Source: 2-01-FULL-44-17 sp036517175
GTDB taxonomy: Bacteria; Patescibacteriota; Minisyncoccia; 2-02-FULL-40-12; IGHO2-01-FULL-4-A
NCBI GenBank assembly: GCA_036517175.1
Contig: DATDXQ010000030.1
Coordinates: forward strand, 1 to 15,428
Direction: 5' to 3'
Length of the DNA: 15,428 nucleotides
Shown here: positions 6,147-12,970 of the stretch, in pieces
Numbering within the stretch: position 1 is the stretch's first letter
Layout: each line of letters starts with the position of its first letter
Program-made: the position numbers and the translations under genes
Notes under the pieces: generated by a model
The model's input: only the letters and a program-made list of their open reading frames with translations
Database searches by the model: none
What the model was told of the DNA's origin: nothing

Positions 6147-7946
6147 ATGGATTTCCAAATAGAGCCCCTCTCAAAACCCAGTAAATATGAATATTCCGTA
6201 CCCGCGGACTTTTTAAGTCGATACAAAAAACCTCTTTTTATGGGTATCGGAGTATTAATTATTATTTCTTTTATTGTTTTTCTAATGGGTCGCGGCTCAT
6301 TCAAAGAAAATTCTCTTGAATTGAAGATAGACGGGCCACCAGAAGCATCAAGCGGAGATCTTGTAACTTACAAAATTAAGTATCGAAATAATAATTCAAT
6401 ATCTCTCAAAAATGTTAACTTGAACTTATTTTACCCATCTGACTCAATAATCATCAGGGAAAATGAAACAGTAAAACTTACCAATGAAAGTTTTGATATT
6501 GGAAATCTTGATGGCAAAGAATCTGGAGAAAAAGAAATAACCCTATACATTGTCGGTGATCGTGGGAACATCAAAAACATAAAAGCCAACCTTAACTACA
6601 GAGCGGAGAACCTGAGTTCTGTTTTCAAAAAAGAAGTTTCTTTTAACACCAACATTACAAACATTCCAATTCCTTTGACCCTTGTAGCAACGCCCACAGT
6701 AATAAACGGTCAAAAAACAACCTATTTATTGGACTACCGCAACCAATCGAATGAAGATTTCCAAAACTTGCGCCTAACAATTGAGTACCCCTCGGGCTTC
6801 AGTCCAAATAAATATACCCCCAAGCCTTCAATAACTTCTGGCAAGATTTCTACTTGGGAAATAAAATCATTAAAAAGTGGTGAGAGTGGAAGAATAAGCG
6901 TGGAAGGTATCATCAACGGCAACGAAAGAGAAAGTAAGCCCGTTTATGTAATTCTCCAAAGACAAATAGAAACTGCCACTGGAAATATATATATTGACTT
7001 TGAGAAAGCAGAATCATCATCTGTCATATCTTCTCCAATACTCGCGTTAAACTTTACTGTTAACGATTCTATTGACTATACTGCCCACTTAGCCGACACG
7101 CTAAGATACAAACTAAAATTTACAAATAACAGTCAGGAAAATCTTGGCAATTTTAATTTGTCCCTAAAGCTGGACGGAAGCATGTATGATCTTACGACCG
7201 TTAAGAGCTCTGGTTTTTTTGATAGCAGAGAGAATACAATATTCTGGAATCCTTCAGTTATACCAGCTTTAAACTTGCTACAATCAGGACAATCAGGCAC
7301 TGCCGAATTTGAAGTAAGACTCAAAAATAGTTTTTCTAGCGGACTTGGGGCCAAGGATTCTTTCGTAAAAGCCATTGCACACATTGAAACAACTAGTGTA
7401 CCAGCAAGTCTTGACTTAGATAAACTAGTAGCTGACAACGAGCTGATAACACGAATTTCAACAGCTCCGATATTCAGTCAGAAAATACTTATAAATGATG
7501 CTGTATTTGGCTCAAAGGGACCCTATCCGCCAAAGGTTGATCAAGAAACTTATTTTGCAATATTGTGGAATCTTATAAATCCCGCGAATGATGTATCCCA
7601 TGCCAAGATTACAGCCACTTTGGCGCCCGGGGTTAAGTGGGTAAATCAGGTACGTGTTAAGGGAACCCAGATAACACCCTCTTATGATTCTAGATTAAAC
7701 AGCGTAACCTGGGATCTAGGCAATCTGCCTGCTGGTACTGGGGTGGGATTTGATCCATATGAATTATCATTCCAAATATCAATTACACCATCTGTTAATC
7801 AAGTTAACCAACAGCCCGCATTGATTAAAAATGTAAGGTTTGAGGGCGTTGACACATTTACCCAAGAAAAAATAACCCGTACCATATTTGACACAACCAC
7901 ATCCAACGTTAACGATAGTAATGCTGGTGGAACAGTACAAAACTAA
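6147..7946 (+). CDS. Membrane-anchored surface protein with DUF11-like Ig repeats (599 aa)
   Basis: A short cytoplasmic N-terminus (1-28) is followed by one transmembrane helix at about 29-48 (FMGIGVLIIISFIVFLMG) and ~550 extracytoplasmic residues. These contain about four repeats of beta-sandwich character beginning near residues 57, 175, 298 and 441. Each has the pattern 'L.L....P....G....Y.i.YrN.s......n..l.l.yP', and several are followed by a WxxxxL..G..G element, as in DUF11 / conserved-repeat domains of bacterial cell-surface proteins. There are no cysteines, no sortase motif and no enzyme motif, so a structural or adhesive role outside the cell is inferred. The tail (TSNVNDSNAGGTVQN) is low-complexity. 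A possible -10 box 6 nt before the ATG suggests a leaderless mRNA. The domain family is likely; its ligand is unknown. Confidence 0.8.
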   Translation: MDFQIEPLSKPSKYEYSVPADFLSRYKKPLFMGIGVLIIISFIVFLMGRGSFKENSLELKIDGPPEASSGDLVTYKIKYRNNNSISLKNVNLNLFYPSDSIIIRENETVKLTNESFDIGNLDGKESGEKEITLYIVGDRGNIKNIKANLNYRAENLSSVFKKEVSFNTNITNIPIPLTLVATPTVINGQKTTYLLDYRNQSNEDFQNLRLTIEYPSGFSPNKYTPKPSITSGKISTWEIKSLKSGESGRISVEGIINGNERESKPVYVILQRQIETATGNIYIDFEKAESSSVISSPILALNFTVNDSIDYTAHLADTLRYKLKFTNNSQENLGNFNLSLKLDGSMYDLTTVKSSGFFDSRENTIFWNPSVIPALNLLQSGQSGTAEFEVRLKNSFSSGLGAKDSFVKAIAHIETTSVPASLDLDKLVADNELITRISTAPIFSQKILINDAVFGSKGPYPPKVDQETYFAILWNLINPANDVSHAKITATLAPGVKWVNQVRVKGTQITPSYDSRLNSVTWDLGNLPAGTGVGFDPYELSFQISITPSVNQVNQQPALIKNVRFEGVDTFTQEKITRTIFDTTTSNVNDSNAGGTVQN

Positions 7947-7963
7947 CTTTAATATTTTTTTGA

Positions 7964-9310
7964 ATGAAGGACCAAAAAGATAACTTACTAGTGAAGATTG
8001 TCAGCCTGTGCAAACGCAGAGGTTTTGTTTTTCCAGGAAGCGAGATATATGGAGGTCTGGCCAACAGCTGGGATTTCGGGCACTTAGGAAACGAGCTGTT
8101 CAACAATATAGCCAGTCTCTGGTGGAAAAGATTTGTACAAGAACGAGACGACATGGTTGGAATACGTGGACCCATCATCATGAATCCAAAAGTCTGGGAA
8201 GCCTCTGGCCACCTGTCCAGCTTCACTGACCCATTAGTGGAGTGCAAAATTTGTAACGAGAGGTTCCGGGCAGATAAGGAAGATGAGCTCAAAGAACACT
8301 CTCAAAAACACAAAGAAAAGGCCGAATGGACTGAAGCCAAAAATTTCAATTTACTTTTTAAAACATTTATCGGACCAACAGAGGATCAACAGAGCACCGC
8401 TTACTTGAGAGGAGAGCTTGCGCAGGGAATGTTTACAGACTTTAGATCAGTACTCGAAACAAGCCGAAAACGGCTACCGTTTGGAATAGCTCAAATAGGT
8501 AAGGCATTCAGAAATGAGATAACCACAGGAAACTTTTTGTTCCGCACTAAAGAATTCACAATAGCCGAGCTTGAATACTTTGTTAAACCCGGTGATGAGG
8601 ATCGCTATTTTAAAGAATGGGCTGATTTTATGGAAAATTTTCTTACCAATGATTTAGGGCTTAAGAAACACAATCTACGTCGCTACGAGCATCCGAAAGA
8701 AAGTCTGGCTCACTACTCAAAGGGAACGATAGATTTTGAATATAAGTATCCCTGGGGTTGGGGAGAACTATGGGGGTTGGCTTCAAGAACTGATTTCGAC
8801 CTCAAAAACCACGAACAGGCATCAGGCAAAAACTTAAAGTACAAAGACCTAGAAACAGGAGTAGAGTATCTTCCTTACGTCATAGAACCTACAGCGGGGC
8901 TTGAACGCACCATGCTCGCTATACTGCTAGATGACTACGAAGAATTGGAACCCAGATCAGGTGACGAAGAAGCAGTACACGAAACAGAGATAGTCTTAAG
9001 GTTGCCGAGAACAATCGCTCCAGTTAAGGTTGCCGTTCTTCCATTATCACGCAAAGAAAAATTAACAAATCCCGCACAAGAAATATACAGAAACCTTAGA
9101 AAACATTTTATGTGCCAATATGACGAGACTGCATCTATTGGCAAACGCTATCGCAGACAGGACGAGATTGGCACACCATTTTGTATTACATTCGATTTTG
9201 ACTCTCTTGAAGATAAAAAAGTCACGGTACGTGACCGCGACACAATGGAACAAGATAGAGTTGGGATTGATAATCTAATGGAGTATTTAGGCAATAAGTT
9301 CCGCGACTGA
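7964..9310 (+). CDS. glyS: Glycyl-tRNA synthetase, dimeric (single-chain) type
   Basis: Class II synthetase that charges tRNA-Gly, of the alpha2 kind (448 aa in one chain) rather than the alpha2beta2 GlyQ/GlyS kind. Visible elements: RRGFVFPGSEIYGG near 18-31; motif 1 region WEASGHLSSFTDPLVEC (78-94); ELAQGMFTDF (151-160); motif 2 FRNEI...FRTKEFTIAELEYF (182-206); motif 3 EPTAGLERT (308-316); C-terminal anticodon-binding domain from about 352 (APVKVAVLPLSR) through YDETASIGKRYRRQDEIGTPFCITFDFD and VTVRDRDTMEQDRV. Only one Cys pair (C94, C97) of the usual two is present; H112 and H116 sit where the second pair is expected to start. A TAATAT 8 nt before the ATG could be a leaderless -10; no Shine-Dalgarno or T-box fits in the 17-nt spacer. 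The last 24 nt overlap the convergent M32 gene. Confidence 0.95.
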   Translation: MKDQKDNLLVKIVSLCKRRGFVFPGSEIYGGLANSWDFGHLGNELFNNIASLWWKRFVQERDDMVGIRGPIIMNPKVWEASGHLSSFTDPLVECKICNERFRADKEDELKEHSQKHKEKAEWTEAKNFNLLFKTFIGPTEDQQSTAYLRGELAQGMFTDFRSVLETSRKRLPFGIAQIGKAFRNEITTGNFLFRTKEFTIAELEYFVKPGDEDRYFKEWADFMENFLTNDLGLKKHNLRRYEHPKESLAHYSKGTIDFEYKYPWGWGELWGLASRTDFDLKNHEQASGKNLKYKDLETGVEYLPYVIEPTAGLERTMLAILLDDYEELEPRSGDEEAVHETEIVLRLPRTIAPVKVAVLPLSRKEKLTNPAQEIYRNLRKHFMCQYDETASIGKRYRRQDEIGTPFCITFDFDSLEDKKVTVRDRDTMEQDRVGIDNLMEYLGNKFRD

Positions 9311-10732
9311 GCTTACACTACGATATTCCTGAGAGTTTTCAGTTATTCTTCTTCTTGTTTCTTGCTCCCAAGATTCAACTGGGAAACTTCCATTCCAAAA
9401 AGTATCTATAAATTCTACTACGCCCATATGACCATGACAATAAAAATTATTCTTCATCCACTCCAAAACATCTAATTGATCGCCGCCGCCTAACATAACC
9501 TCGTCATGAGCTCTTTTGTATAATACTGTCGACATAATAATACTTACTATATAAGCTGGCATATAGCCCCATAGACCACATAACCAATAGTAATTACTAG
9601 GTGTTGAGGCAAACAAACCCATTTCTTTCATCTTCAATATCATTATTTTATTAGCCATTTCAATTTCAATTTCTCCATCTATCAACAACATCTCTGTTTC
9701 TGTCGCCACTATCATGACAGCCAAAACCTCTATGTAATAATCGGCACCGGAATAATTTCTTGCATTAATCCAATCATGCTGAGATCTAAGCCTTGTGCCT
9801 GTGTCAGCAAAAACTCTATTGTTTATAGTCTCAAAAACTTGGTTACTGAATGAGTATTGTTCATAGAACATTGCGCTTGTTTCGTTCATAGCCATACAAA
9901 CATTGTGTGGAAAAGTAAAACCTCTTGGTAGATTCTGCCAAAACAAACCATGTCCACCTTCATGCATTAATACAGGTACATGTAAATAAGCCCCGCGATT
10001 TCTATCTGTAACTATCCCTACATTACCGCGATCAAGGTAAAGACACGAACCAAAACGACCGCCGACCAATACTTTCAACGAGGGACCTAACCCTATCGAA
10101 TCCAGCAAATTCTTGGCAAAATAATTTGAGTTTAGATATTCCTGTAAATTTCTGTCTAGAATATGCGGTGATTGTGTACACTTTGTCTCACAAATAATTT
10201 TTTTAATACGCTGCTTCAAATCACTCAATAAACCCTCCAGCATAGATCTAGTCAGATCAGGACAATACTCCTGCACTAGTGACGTATAACAATCACCTCC
10301 GTTAGACAATAATCTAGCTTTTCTCATCTGAAGCTTAAACATTTCTTTTAGCTGACCCGAGCAACCAGAAAGGCCGACACCACTACCATATGAGGCAAGG
10401 CCAAACATCTTGGATTTTTCGATTTGTAGCCTCAAATCCAATGGTTCTCTTAAATTTCTTTCAAATATTCTTTTGGCACATAAAACATTTCTTGATCTGA
10501 CCCCACTTAACAATCCGGCATTAATAAGGCTGTCCAAGTCACCTAATAAACGAACGAATTCTTGATCTTCAAGACTTGAATAATATAGCTCATGTAATTT
10601 CATAATTTTGTCTGAAAACCGAATATCACCAACAAGATTCCGTATATAAAGAAATGATATTTTTCTAGATATCGAATTCAATTTTCCGCAATACCCCAGG
10701 AATTTTGCATAAAGTTCTTCAACCCTATCCAT
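9287..10732 (-). CDS. M32 (Taq) family metallocarboxypeptidase-like protein
   Basis: M32 enzymes remove C-terminal residues from peptides with one zinc ion in the cytoplasm. The zinc motif is HEGGH (H257, E258, H261) inside YLHVPVLMHEGGHGLFWQ. E284 in AMNETSAMFYEQY sits where M32 has its HES(Q/T)S..WE third ligand. Upstream, VGIVTDRNRGAYL corresponds to the family's 'vRiTtRy'. Downstream, IEVLAVMIVATETEMLLIDGEI and WLCGLWGYMPAYIVSIIMS match the conserved M32 helix and the 'W..GsfGYFPtY.lG' segment. The C-terminal WMKNNFYCHGHMGVVEFI also fits. At 481 aa it is slightly short of ~500; the usual N-terminal 'WDQ.T.MP' segment is not visible. It has 11 cysteines, more than its neighbours. It is the only minus-strand gene here, with its own consensus promoter and an AGG 8 nt before the ATG. 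Active-site residues look intact, but overall divergence leaves peptidase activity an inference. Confidence 0.82.
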   Translation of the reverse strand: MDRVEELYAKFLGYCGKLNSISRKISFLYIRNLVGDIRFSDKIMKLHELYYSSLEDQEFVRLLGDLDSLINAGLLSGVRSRNVLCAKRIFERNLREPLDLRLQIEKSKMFGLASYGSGVGLSGCSGQLKEMFKLQMRKARLLSNGGDCYTSLVQEYCPDLTRSMLEGLLSDLKQRIKKIICETKCTQSPHILDRNLQEYLNSNYFAKNLLDSIGLGPSLKVLVGGRFGSCLYLDRGNVGIVTDRNRGAYLHVPVLMHEGGHGLFWQNLPRGFTFPHNVCMAMNETSAMFYEQYSFSNQVFETINNRVFADTGTRLRSQHDWINARNYSGADYYIEVLAVMIVATETEMLLIDGEIEIEMANKIMILKMKEMGLFASTPSNYYWLCGLWGYMPAYIVSIIMSTVLYKRAHDEVMLGGGDQLDVLEWMKNNFYCHGHMGVVEFIDTFWNGSFPVESWEQETRRRITENSQEYRSVSSVAELIA

Positions 10733-10763
10733 TGACCCAACCTATTTTAAAAATTCTTACTAT

Positions 10764-10792
10764 ATTATACGTCTTGAATATGATTATGTCAA
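10764..10792 (-). promoter_or_regulatory. Consensus sigma-70 promoter of the M32 gene
   Basis: On the minus strand TTGACA (plus-strand 10787-10792), a 17-nt spacer and TATAAT (10764-10769) are a perfect match to the housekeeping consensus. The start point is expected near 10757, giving a 5' UTR of ~25 nt with AGGTTG as Shine-Dalgarno. Confidence 0.85.
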
Positions 10793-10840
10793 TTTTGCAA
10801 AATATAGATTGTGTGTTAAATTGGGGTTTAAAGTTTAGCT

Positions 10841-10924
10841 CTCCTACGCTAAAGCTTCGGAGGAGCACTTCTTCGTTAGCGAAGATGCTGTGCACTTCGT
10901 AGCTCCGCTAGGAGCGAAGAAGTG
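10841..10924 (+). promoter_or_regulatory. Hairpin-rich leader covering the rpmF Shine-Dalgarno and start
   Basis: The 189-nt M32-rpmF spacer holds, besides the M32 promoter, a series of inverted repeats. CTCCT (10841-10845) pairs with AGGAG (10861-10865). CTTCG-TTAG-CGAAG lies at 10871-10884. CTTC..GCTCC-GCTA-GGAGC-GAAG lies at 10895-10919. A 10-bp long-range pair joins CACTTCTTCG (10866-10875) and CGAAGAAGTG (10915-10924). The third hairpin buries the AGGAG Shine-Dalgarno (10910-10914) and the long-range pair buries the GTG start, so L32 synthesis may be controlled by leader folding. No strong rpmF promoter was found; TTGCAA-N16-TAAATT at 10795-10822 is weak. Confidence 0.6.
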
Positions 10925-11143
10925 GGAGTTCCTCGCGCACATTCAACACGAGGTCAGAAAGGCCGCAGACGTAGCCACTTAGCCCTTAGCAAAAAGGTTC
11001 TTGTTTTGTGTTCCCACTGCAAGAAGGCCAGGCTTCCTCATACAATGTGTAAATACTGCGGATTCTATGAATCAAAAGAAGTAATCAATGTCTTAGCAAA
11101 AGAGTTAAAGAAAAAAGACAAACAGCAACACAAGACAAAATAA
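10922..11143 (+). CDS. rpmF: 50S ribosomal protein L32
   Basis: Small zinc-ribbon protein of the large ribosomal subunit. The basic N-terminus (GVPRAHSTRGQKGRRRSHLAL) matches the L32 '(A/G)VP......R..RR.H..L' pattern. The zinc ribbon is complete: C30-x2-C33 and C43-x2-C46 with LPH between, then CGFYESKEVI like the family 'CG.Y.g..vi'. Length 73 aa is slightly above the usual ~60 because of a Lys/Gln-rich tail. The start codon is GTG, set by a perfect AGGAG 7 nt upstream and by alignment of the VP motif; no in-frame ATG is suitable. It heads the run rpmF-nusB-rnc-rpsP-khpA-trmD. Confidence 0.93.
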   Translation: MGVPRAHSTRGQKGRRRSHLALSKKVLVLCSHCKKARLPHTMCKYCGFYESKEVINVLAKELKKKDKQQHKTK

Positions 11144-11146
11144 TGT

Positions 11147-11171
11147 TTCTAGATTCTAGATTCTAGATTCT
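11147..11171 (+). repeat. Three-unit 7-bp tandem repeat (TTCTAGA)
   Basis: TTCTAGA occurs three times in perfect tandem (11147-11167), plus a partial fourth unit TTCT. It fills most of the 34-nt spacer between rpmF and nusB. Each unit contains the palindrome TCTAGA. The last unit places TAGATT 8 nt before the nusB ATG, which could also act as a weak -10. Confidence 0.9.
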
Positions 11172-11177
11172 TTTCAA

Positions 11178-11684
11178 ATGGCTTCTCGTCATCTATCACG
11201 TTCCGTTGCCATGCAATCACTATATGAGTGGGATTTTAAAGGCAAGAAAGATGAACTTCTTGAAGAAATAATAGAACATAATATTAAGGAGTTCGCACCA
11301 GGCCTAGAAGAAGTTGAATTCATAAAAAACTTAGTCAACGGGGCTCTTTCTAAACTTAAAGAAATAGACAAAATAATAGAAAAGGCCGCCCCTCAATGGC
11401 CAATTGATCAGATAGCGATGGTAGACAAGGCCGTTCTTCGTTTGGGAATATATGAGTTGCTTTTCGGCAATAGAGATGAAGTTCCTCCCAAGGTAGCAAT
11501 AAACGAGTCCATAGAACTTGGGAAGAGTTTTGGCGGTGATGCGTCAGGCAAGTTTGTAAACGGAGTTTTGGGTACAATATACAGAGAGATAGGAGAGCCT
11601 GGCAAAGAACACGTCAAAAAGACAGAGGAAGAAAAAAAGGCTGAAAATGAAACCGTCACTGAAAACATTAAGGTTGAAAATTAA
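11178..11684 (+). CDS. nusB: Transcription antitermination factor NusB
   Basis: NusB binds NusE (ribosomal protein S10) and boxA RNA and promotes antitermination during rRNA transcription. Diagnostic segments: SRHLSRSVAMQSLYEWDF at 3-20 (family 'R...R..a.q.LY..d'), WPIDQIAMVDKAVLRLGIYELLF at 74-96, and PPKVAINESIELGKSFGGDASGKFVNGVLG at 103-132 (family 'P..vaInEaveLaK.fg...s..FvNGvL'). The fold is a ~140-residue helical bundle; residues 143-168 are an acidic/basic low-complexity tail (KKTEEEKKAENETVTEN). No Shine-Dalgarno precedes the ATG. Neighbours on both sides act on ribosome production, and an rRNA operon begins 2.6 kb downstream, which fits the role. Confidence 0.95.
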   Translation: MASRHLSRSVAMQSLYEWDFKGKKDELLEEIIEHNIKEFAPGLEEVEFIKNLVNGALSKLKEIDKIIEKAAPQWPIDQIAMVDKAVLRLGIYELLFGNRDEVPPKVAINESIELGKSFGGDASGKFVNGVLGTIYREIGEPGKEHVKKTEEEKKAENETVTENIKVEN

Positions 11685-11688
11685 TTAA

Positions 11689-11754
11689 GATTTACGAATT
11701 ACGATTTACCCCGCCATTTTAATCTGCGGCGGGATAAATCTTAAATCATAAATC
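11689..11754 (+). repeat. Inverted array of 7-bp repeats forming a long hairpin (nusB-rnc spacer)
   Basis: Three 7-bp units (GATTTAC, GAATTAC, GATTTAC; 11689-11709) are followed by CCCGCC (11710-11715). A 12-nt loop, GGCGGG (11728-11733) and three near-complementary units (ATAAATC, TTAAATC, ATAAATC; 11734-11754) complete it. The two 27-nt arms can pair at 23 positions, with a strong G-C core nearest the loop. AATTTTT follows and then the rnc ATG 10 nt after the array. It could act as a terminator/attenuator, an RNase III target or a repeat element. Confidence 0.8.
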
Positions 11755-11764
11755 AATTTTTCTA

Positions 11765-12457
11765 ATGGAATTAGAAAAATTGCATGAATTAGAGGAGCGC
11801 ATTGGGACCAAGTTTAAAAATCCTGATATGCTCCTTCAGGCACTAACTCATCGTTCATATCTCAATGAACGACCAAGCTGGCATCTAGATCATAATGAAC
11901 GTCTCGAATTCCTCGGAGACGCCGTCTTAGAATTGGTTGTAACCGAATACCTATACAACAGCTACCCCAACCCGGAGGGTGAGTTAACAAACTGGCGTGC
12001 AGCATTAGTAAACTCTGTAATGCTTGCCAAGGTCTCAGCAAAATTTGATTTAAACAACTATCTTCTTCTTTCTCGTGGTGAAGCCAAAGACACCGGCCGA
12101 GCAAGACAATACATTCTAGCTAATGCGATAGAAGCAGTGCTCGGTGCTATGTATTTGGATCAGGGCTATGATGCCTGTGATAAGTTTATAAAAAAGTTCG
12201 TACTCACAGAGCTTAAGGATGTACTAGAAAACAAATCATATAAAGACTACAAAAGTCTTTTCCAAGAAGAAGCTCAAGAGCGTGCAGGGGTAACACCAAC
12301 ATACGAAGTTATCAAAGAATGGGGTCCAGATCATGCCAAAAACTTCCACATGGGTGTATATTTAGACAAAGAGTTGGCTGGAGAAGGATCTGGGCAGTCA
12401 AAACAGGACGCCCAGCAAGCAGCTGCTGAGAATGCACTAAAAAACAAGAATTGGTAG
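11765..12457 (+). CDS. rnc: Ribonuclease III
   Basis: Cleaves double-stranded RNA, including the pre-rRNA stems that release 16S and 23S rRNA. The catalytic domain (about 1-150) shows the signature HNERLEFLGDAVLELV (43-58) with E45, E48 and D52, and the second acidic segment LANAIEAVLGAMYLDQG (118-134) with E123. The residue equivalent to E. coli D114 is N120, so one of the usual metal-site acids is an amide. A complete dsRNA-binding domain covers about 160-227 (DYKSLFQEEAQERAG, then GEGSGQSKQDAQQAAAENAL). Length 230 aa is normal. The start ATG follows a long hairpin and has no Shine-Dalgarno. Placement between nusB and rpsP, upstream of the rRNA operon, fits joint control of ribosome production. 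Confidence 0.96.
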   Translation: MELEKLHELEERIGTKFKNPDMLLQALTHRSYLNERPSWHLDHNERLEFLGDAVLELVVTEYLYNSYPNPEGELTNWRAALVNSVMLAKVSAKFDLNNYLLLSRGEAKDTGRARQYILANAIEAVLGAMYLDQGYDACDKFIKKFVLTELKDVLENKSYKDYKSLFQEEAQERAGVTPTYEVIKEWGPDHAKNFHMGVYLDKELAGEGSGQSKQDAQQAAAENALKNKNW

Positions 12458-12499
12458 ACATATTTGAAATAATTGGACAAAGATGTTAACCTAAAAACC

Positions 12500-12922
12500 A
12501 TGCTAAAAATACGCTTACAAAGAGTTGGTAAACGAGGGCAGGCCTACTTCCAGGTTGTGGTCACAGAACACACCTCTAGACCACAAGGTAAATACCTTGA
12601 ACTTTTGGGTTCTTACGATCCCCATAAAAACGAGCTGGTAGTAGACGGGGACAAGATAAAACACTGGATTTCAAAAGGCGCAAAACTATCCGAGACTGCC
12701 AATAATCTATTCGTAGGTAGAAAAATAATAGAGGGTGAGAAGGTTACAGTTTGGAAACCCAAGAAAAAGAAAGGTGGAGCGTCCGCTGAAACACCGCAGC
12801 CTGCATTAGCAGCCAAAGTTGCACCGAAGAGTGAGGTTGAAGCAAAACCCGAAGAAGAAATCAAACCAGATGAACCGGAAACAAAAAAAGAGGAGGACAC
12901 ACAAGACCAAATAATATCTTAG
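12500..12922 (+). CDS. rpsP: 30S ribosomal protein S16 with long acidic/basic tail
   Basis: Early-assembly protein of the small subunit. The core (1-85) reads MLKIRLQRVGKRGQAYFQVV...S.RPQGKYLELLGSYDP (S16 signature), then KIKHWISKGAKLSETANNL. The frame is open upstream to a TTG at 12473, but the ATG at 12500 begins exactly at the conserved MLKIRL start and is preferred; no clear Shine-Dalgarno precedes either. Residues about 86-140 are an extension rich in Lys, Glu, Ala and Pro (KPKKKKGG, then AETPQPALAAKVAPK, then PEEEIKPDEPETKKEED) with no fold, nearly doubling the ~80-aa family length. Such disordered tails occur on some S16 proteins; their role is unknown. It is followed by a new strong promoter, so khpA need not rely on read-through. 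Confidence 0.94.
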   Translation: MLKIRLQRVGKRGQAYFQVVVTEHTSRPQGKYLELLGSYDPHKNELVVDGDKIKHWISKGAKLSETANNLFVGRKIIEGEKVTVWKPKKKKGGASAETPQPALAAKVAPKSEVEAKPEEEIKPDEPETKKEEDTQDQIIS

Positions 12923-12931
12923 TTTTGTTAT

Positions 12932-12960
12932 TTGACACTGGTTCATTATTTTGATATAAT
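12932..12960 (+). promoter_or_regulatory. Consensus promoter for the khpA leader transcript
   Basis: TTGACA (12932-12937), a 17-nt spacer and TATAAT (12955-12960) match the housekeeping consensus exactly. The -10 also carries an extended TG (TGATATAAT). Transcription should start near 12967, leaving a 5' leader of ~107 nt before the khpA ATG. Confidence 0.85.
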
Positions 12961-12970
12961 ATACGGTATA

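Noticed and set aside
5789..6304. 171-aa open frame on the minus strand
   Set aside because: It is antisense to recO and the next gene, has no recognisable domain, and the sense-strand genes are well supported.
7947..7963. T-box or other tRNA-sensing leader for glyS
   Set aside because: Only 17 nt separate glyS from the previous gene, and no T-box element is seen.
11147..11171. CRISPR-like short repeat array
   Set aside because: Units are 7 bp in direct tandem without spacers, far below CRISPR repeat length, and no cas genes are present.
12473..12499. TTG start for rpsP adding nine residues
   Set aside because: S16 proteins start at MLKIRL/MVKIRL, which is encoded from the ATG at 12500.
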